Shown: in pieces, positions 4,527-6,139 of the stretch
Position numbering within the stretch: position 1 is the first letter of the stretch
How the letters are laid out: every line of letters starts with the position of its first letter
Notes under the pieces: model-generated
Told to the model about the DNA's origin: nothing
What the model saw: only the letters and a program-made list of their open reading frames with translations
The model's database searches: none
Source of the DNA: Chloroflexi bacterium RBG_16_48_8
GTDB lineage: Bacteria > Chloroflexota > Anaerolineae > Anaerolineales > E44-bin32
DNA length: 6,139 nucleotides
Direction: 5' to 3'
Assembly (NCBI GenBank): GCA_001795115.1
Contig: MGNI01000188.1
Span: 10,505 to 16,643, forward strand
Translations under genes and position numbers: made by a program

Positions 4527-6139
4527 GCTCAACTTGGTCCTCAAACATCGAAAAAACCTGACTTTCAACTTGGTTATGCTTGTAGTGAAGTAACTCAATG
4601 GCTTCTGCCGGACATGCAGAAACGCATGTCCCACAGCCCTGGCAAACGGAGGGCTCGATATAAGCTGCACCCCATAATCCACCAACCCCTTGCACCTGAG
4701 TGTTGATCCTTGGGATTTCGAAGGGGCAGACGCGCACACAGGTTAAGCATCCCACACAGTTTTCGGGATTGACCTTTGCAATCGCGCCACCCACTAGTCG
4801 TTGGGGATTAGAGAGGATGGTCGCGGCACGAGAAGCCGCTGCTTGTGCCTGAACGATGGCTTCATCCAGCATCTTCGGGTAATGTGCAACGCCTGCCAGG
4901 AAGATCCCATCGCTGGCAAATTCTACCGGTCGCAACTTGACATGGGCTTCCAAGAACCATCCATCCTGGTCAACGGGCACTTTTAGCGTGGACGCCAAGG
5001 ATTGATTTCCCTCGGATGGAACCAGGGGCATGGAAAGCACTAAGAGATCCGGATTAAGGGTGAGCTCTTTACGCAACGTTGGGTCGATCACATGGATCCG
5101 GATGCTTTCATCACTCTCCATATCTTGAATTTTAGGAGGGTGTGTTTCGTCATAGCGCAGGAAGAGCACACCTTTCTCCCGGGCATTTTTGTAAAGCCTT
5201 TCATAGAAACCATAGGTGCGAATATCGCGGTAGAGCACGATAATCTGGGTATCGGGCTGCTCGTTCTTTAGAAGGATGGCATTTTTTAACGCGGTGGTGC
5301 AGCAGGTCCGAGCACAATATCCCTCTGCGGGTCCAATACATTGGATCATCACCACTTGTTTGACAGTGTTAAGGTCGAGATTGGCTAGATAAGAAAGGGT
5401 AGGAAGACCTGCCTTGGCAGCCAAGAGTGCTTCCAGTTCGGATTGTGTGAGGATGCGTGGATGTGAACCATACCCATATTCAGAACCGTGATATTCCTGC
5501 CCTCCGGTGGCGACGATGGTTACCCCATGGTGAATTTCCGTATACTCACCATTTCTTTTGCGGAGGCTGGAGGTGAAATTACCTGCGAACCCGGCTGTCT
5601 TCGAAATTTCTGTTTCAAGGTAAGTGGTGATTCGCGGATTCATAGCGATCTGAGTGGTCAACTCGTTCAGAACTTCTTGGGGTTTTTTGGTATCGAATTT
5701 TGGAATCCCAAAATAGGTCCTTCGTAAACTTCCGCCAAGGGTATTTTCTCGTTCTACAAGATGGACTGGAAATCCTTGGCCAGCCAATGTAAGCGCGGCG
5801 GTCATTCCGGCTGGCCCACCTCCGATTACCAGCGCGGACTGCTCAACTGAAACCGGTTCCTTATGAAGAGGTTCAAGGGAAACCGCTCGAGCGACTGCCA
5901 TGCGTACCAAATCATTTGCCTTGTGGGTAGCGATCTTGCTATCCTCTGAATGGACCCAGGAACACTGATTACGGATGTTTGCCATGGCAAGGAGGTGCTC
6001 ATTTAATCCGGCCCGTTTAAGGCAATCTTGGAAAAGGGGACCATGGGTTAAGGGGGTGCAGGATGCCACAACGACCCGATTGAGCTCGTGCTCCTCGATA
6101 CGGCTCTGAATGAGAGAAGTGCTGTCTTGGGAGCACGCA
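4522..6139 (-). CDS. hdrA: HdrA-type FAD and iron-sulfur subunit (5' end beyond window)
   Basis: Flavin-containing core subunit of a soluble heterodisulfide reductase-like complex; in methanogens HdrA's FAD is the electron-bifurcation site. The frame is open to the right edge, giving 538 visible residues; about 55-60 are missing if the usual ~600-650-residue HdrA applies. Counting from the edge: the conserved CS near residue 2, VVVASCTPLTH at 22-32, NIRNQCSWVH at 54-63, FAD-binding GGGPAG at 106-111, and a flavin-domain cysteine cluster C267-x7-C275-xxx-C279-C280-TTALKNA. Two C-terminal ferredoxin motifs end it: C461-xx-C464-xx-C467-xxx-C471-P and C499-xx-C502-xx-C505-xxx-C509-P. A GTG at 6069 is an internal valine, since the family motif VVVASCTP continues upstream of it. 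Three bases separate it from flpD. QmoA is a relative, but the flpD, hdrCB and metVF neighbours favour the methylenetetrahydrofolate reductase complex. Confidence 0.94.
   Translation of the reverse strand, partial: ACSQDSTSLIQSRIEEHELNRVVVASCTPLTHGPLFQDCLKRAGLNEHLLAMANIRNQCSWVHSEDSKIATHKANDLVRMAVARAVSLEPLHKEPVSVEQSALVIGGGPAGMTAALTLAGQGFPVHLVERENTLGGSLRRTYFGIPKFDTKKPQEVLNELTTQIAMNPRITTYLETEISKTAGFAGNFTSSLRKRNGEYTEIHHGVTIVATGGQEYHGSEYGYGSHPRILTQSELEALLAAKAGLPTLSYLANLDLNTVKQVVMIQCIGPAEGYCARTCCTTALKNAILLKNEQPDTQIIVLYRDIRTYGFYERLYKNAREKGVLFLRYDETHPPKIQDMESDESIRIHVIDPTLRKELTLNPDLLVLSMPLVPSEGNQSLASTLKVPVDQDGWFLEAHVKLRPVEFASDGIFLAGVAHYPKMLDEAIVQAQAAASRAATILSNPQRLVGGAIAKVNPENCVGCLTCVRVCPFEIPRINTQVQGVGGLWGAAYIEPSVCQGCGTCVSACPAEAIELLHYKHNQVESQVFSMFEDQVER

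Noticed and set aside
4515..4739. A 74-codon minus-strand frame overlapping the hdrA 3' end and running to the flpD start.
   Set aside because: It is out of frame with the two ferredoxin motifs of HdrA that occupy the same bases, and shows no domain of its own.
6067..6069. GTG as a possible start codon of hdrA.
   Set aside because: The frame stays open upstream to the window edge and encodes the family sequence leading into VVVASCTP, so this GTG is an internal valine and the gene is cut by the edge.
844..6139. The cluster as a QmoABC or sulfur-oxidising sHdr system.
   Set aside because: No membrane QmoC-like subunit, lipoate-binding protein, TusA or DsrE gene is present, while metV and metF sit in the middle of the cluster.

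Overview
The window is part of one minus-strand gene cluster from an anaerobic bacterium that runs the Wood-Ljungdahl (reductive acetyl-CoA) pathway, or its reverse. In transcription order, from the right edge to the left, it holds: hdrA (5' end cut off), an flpD/mvhD-type [2Fe-2S] subunit, metV, metF, a fused hdrC-hdrB, a 99-codon HdrC-like protein that has lost most of its cluster ligands, and cooC (3' end cut off). No gene was found on the plus strand, and I see no tRNA, rRNA, CRISPR array, mobile element or clear terminator. The largest gap between genes is 84 bases, so there is no long non-coding stretch. The close spacing (3, 84, 18, 45, 7 and 24 bases) suggests a single transcript.

Functionally this looks like a MetVF-HdrABC-MvhD type methylenetetrahydrofolate reductase, the kind described for Moorella thermoacetica, where MetF and MetV work with an Hdr module and MvhD. 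MetF carries the TIM-barrel active site and MetV is its cysteine-rich partner. HdrA is the flavin subunit, FlpD is the likely docking point for an electron donor, and HdrC-HdrB carries two ferredoxin-type clusters and two CCG-type (non-cubane) cluster sites. No hydrogenase, formate dehydrogenase or NADH-binding subunit is visible, so the electron source and any second (bifurcation) acceptor cannot be read from this window.

Two points differ from the scheme I know. HdrC and HdrB are one polypeptide encoded downstream of metVF, separate from hdrA-flpD. Next to it lies a small protein that aligns with the first ~100 residues of HdrC but keeps only three of the eight cluster cysteines. The last gene, cooC, is the nickel-inserting ATPase for CO dehydrogenase, which suggests CODH/ACS genes may lie beyond the left edge.

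Base composition is near 50% GC by eye and start sites are mostly ATG with Shine-Dalgarno sequences. This does not fix the taxon: Chloroflexota, Desulfobacterota or Firmicutes-like anaerobes are all possible.
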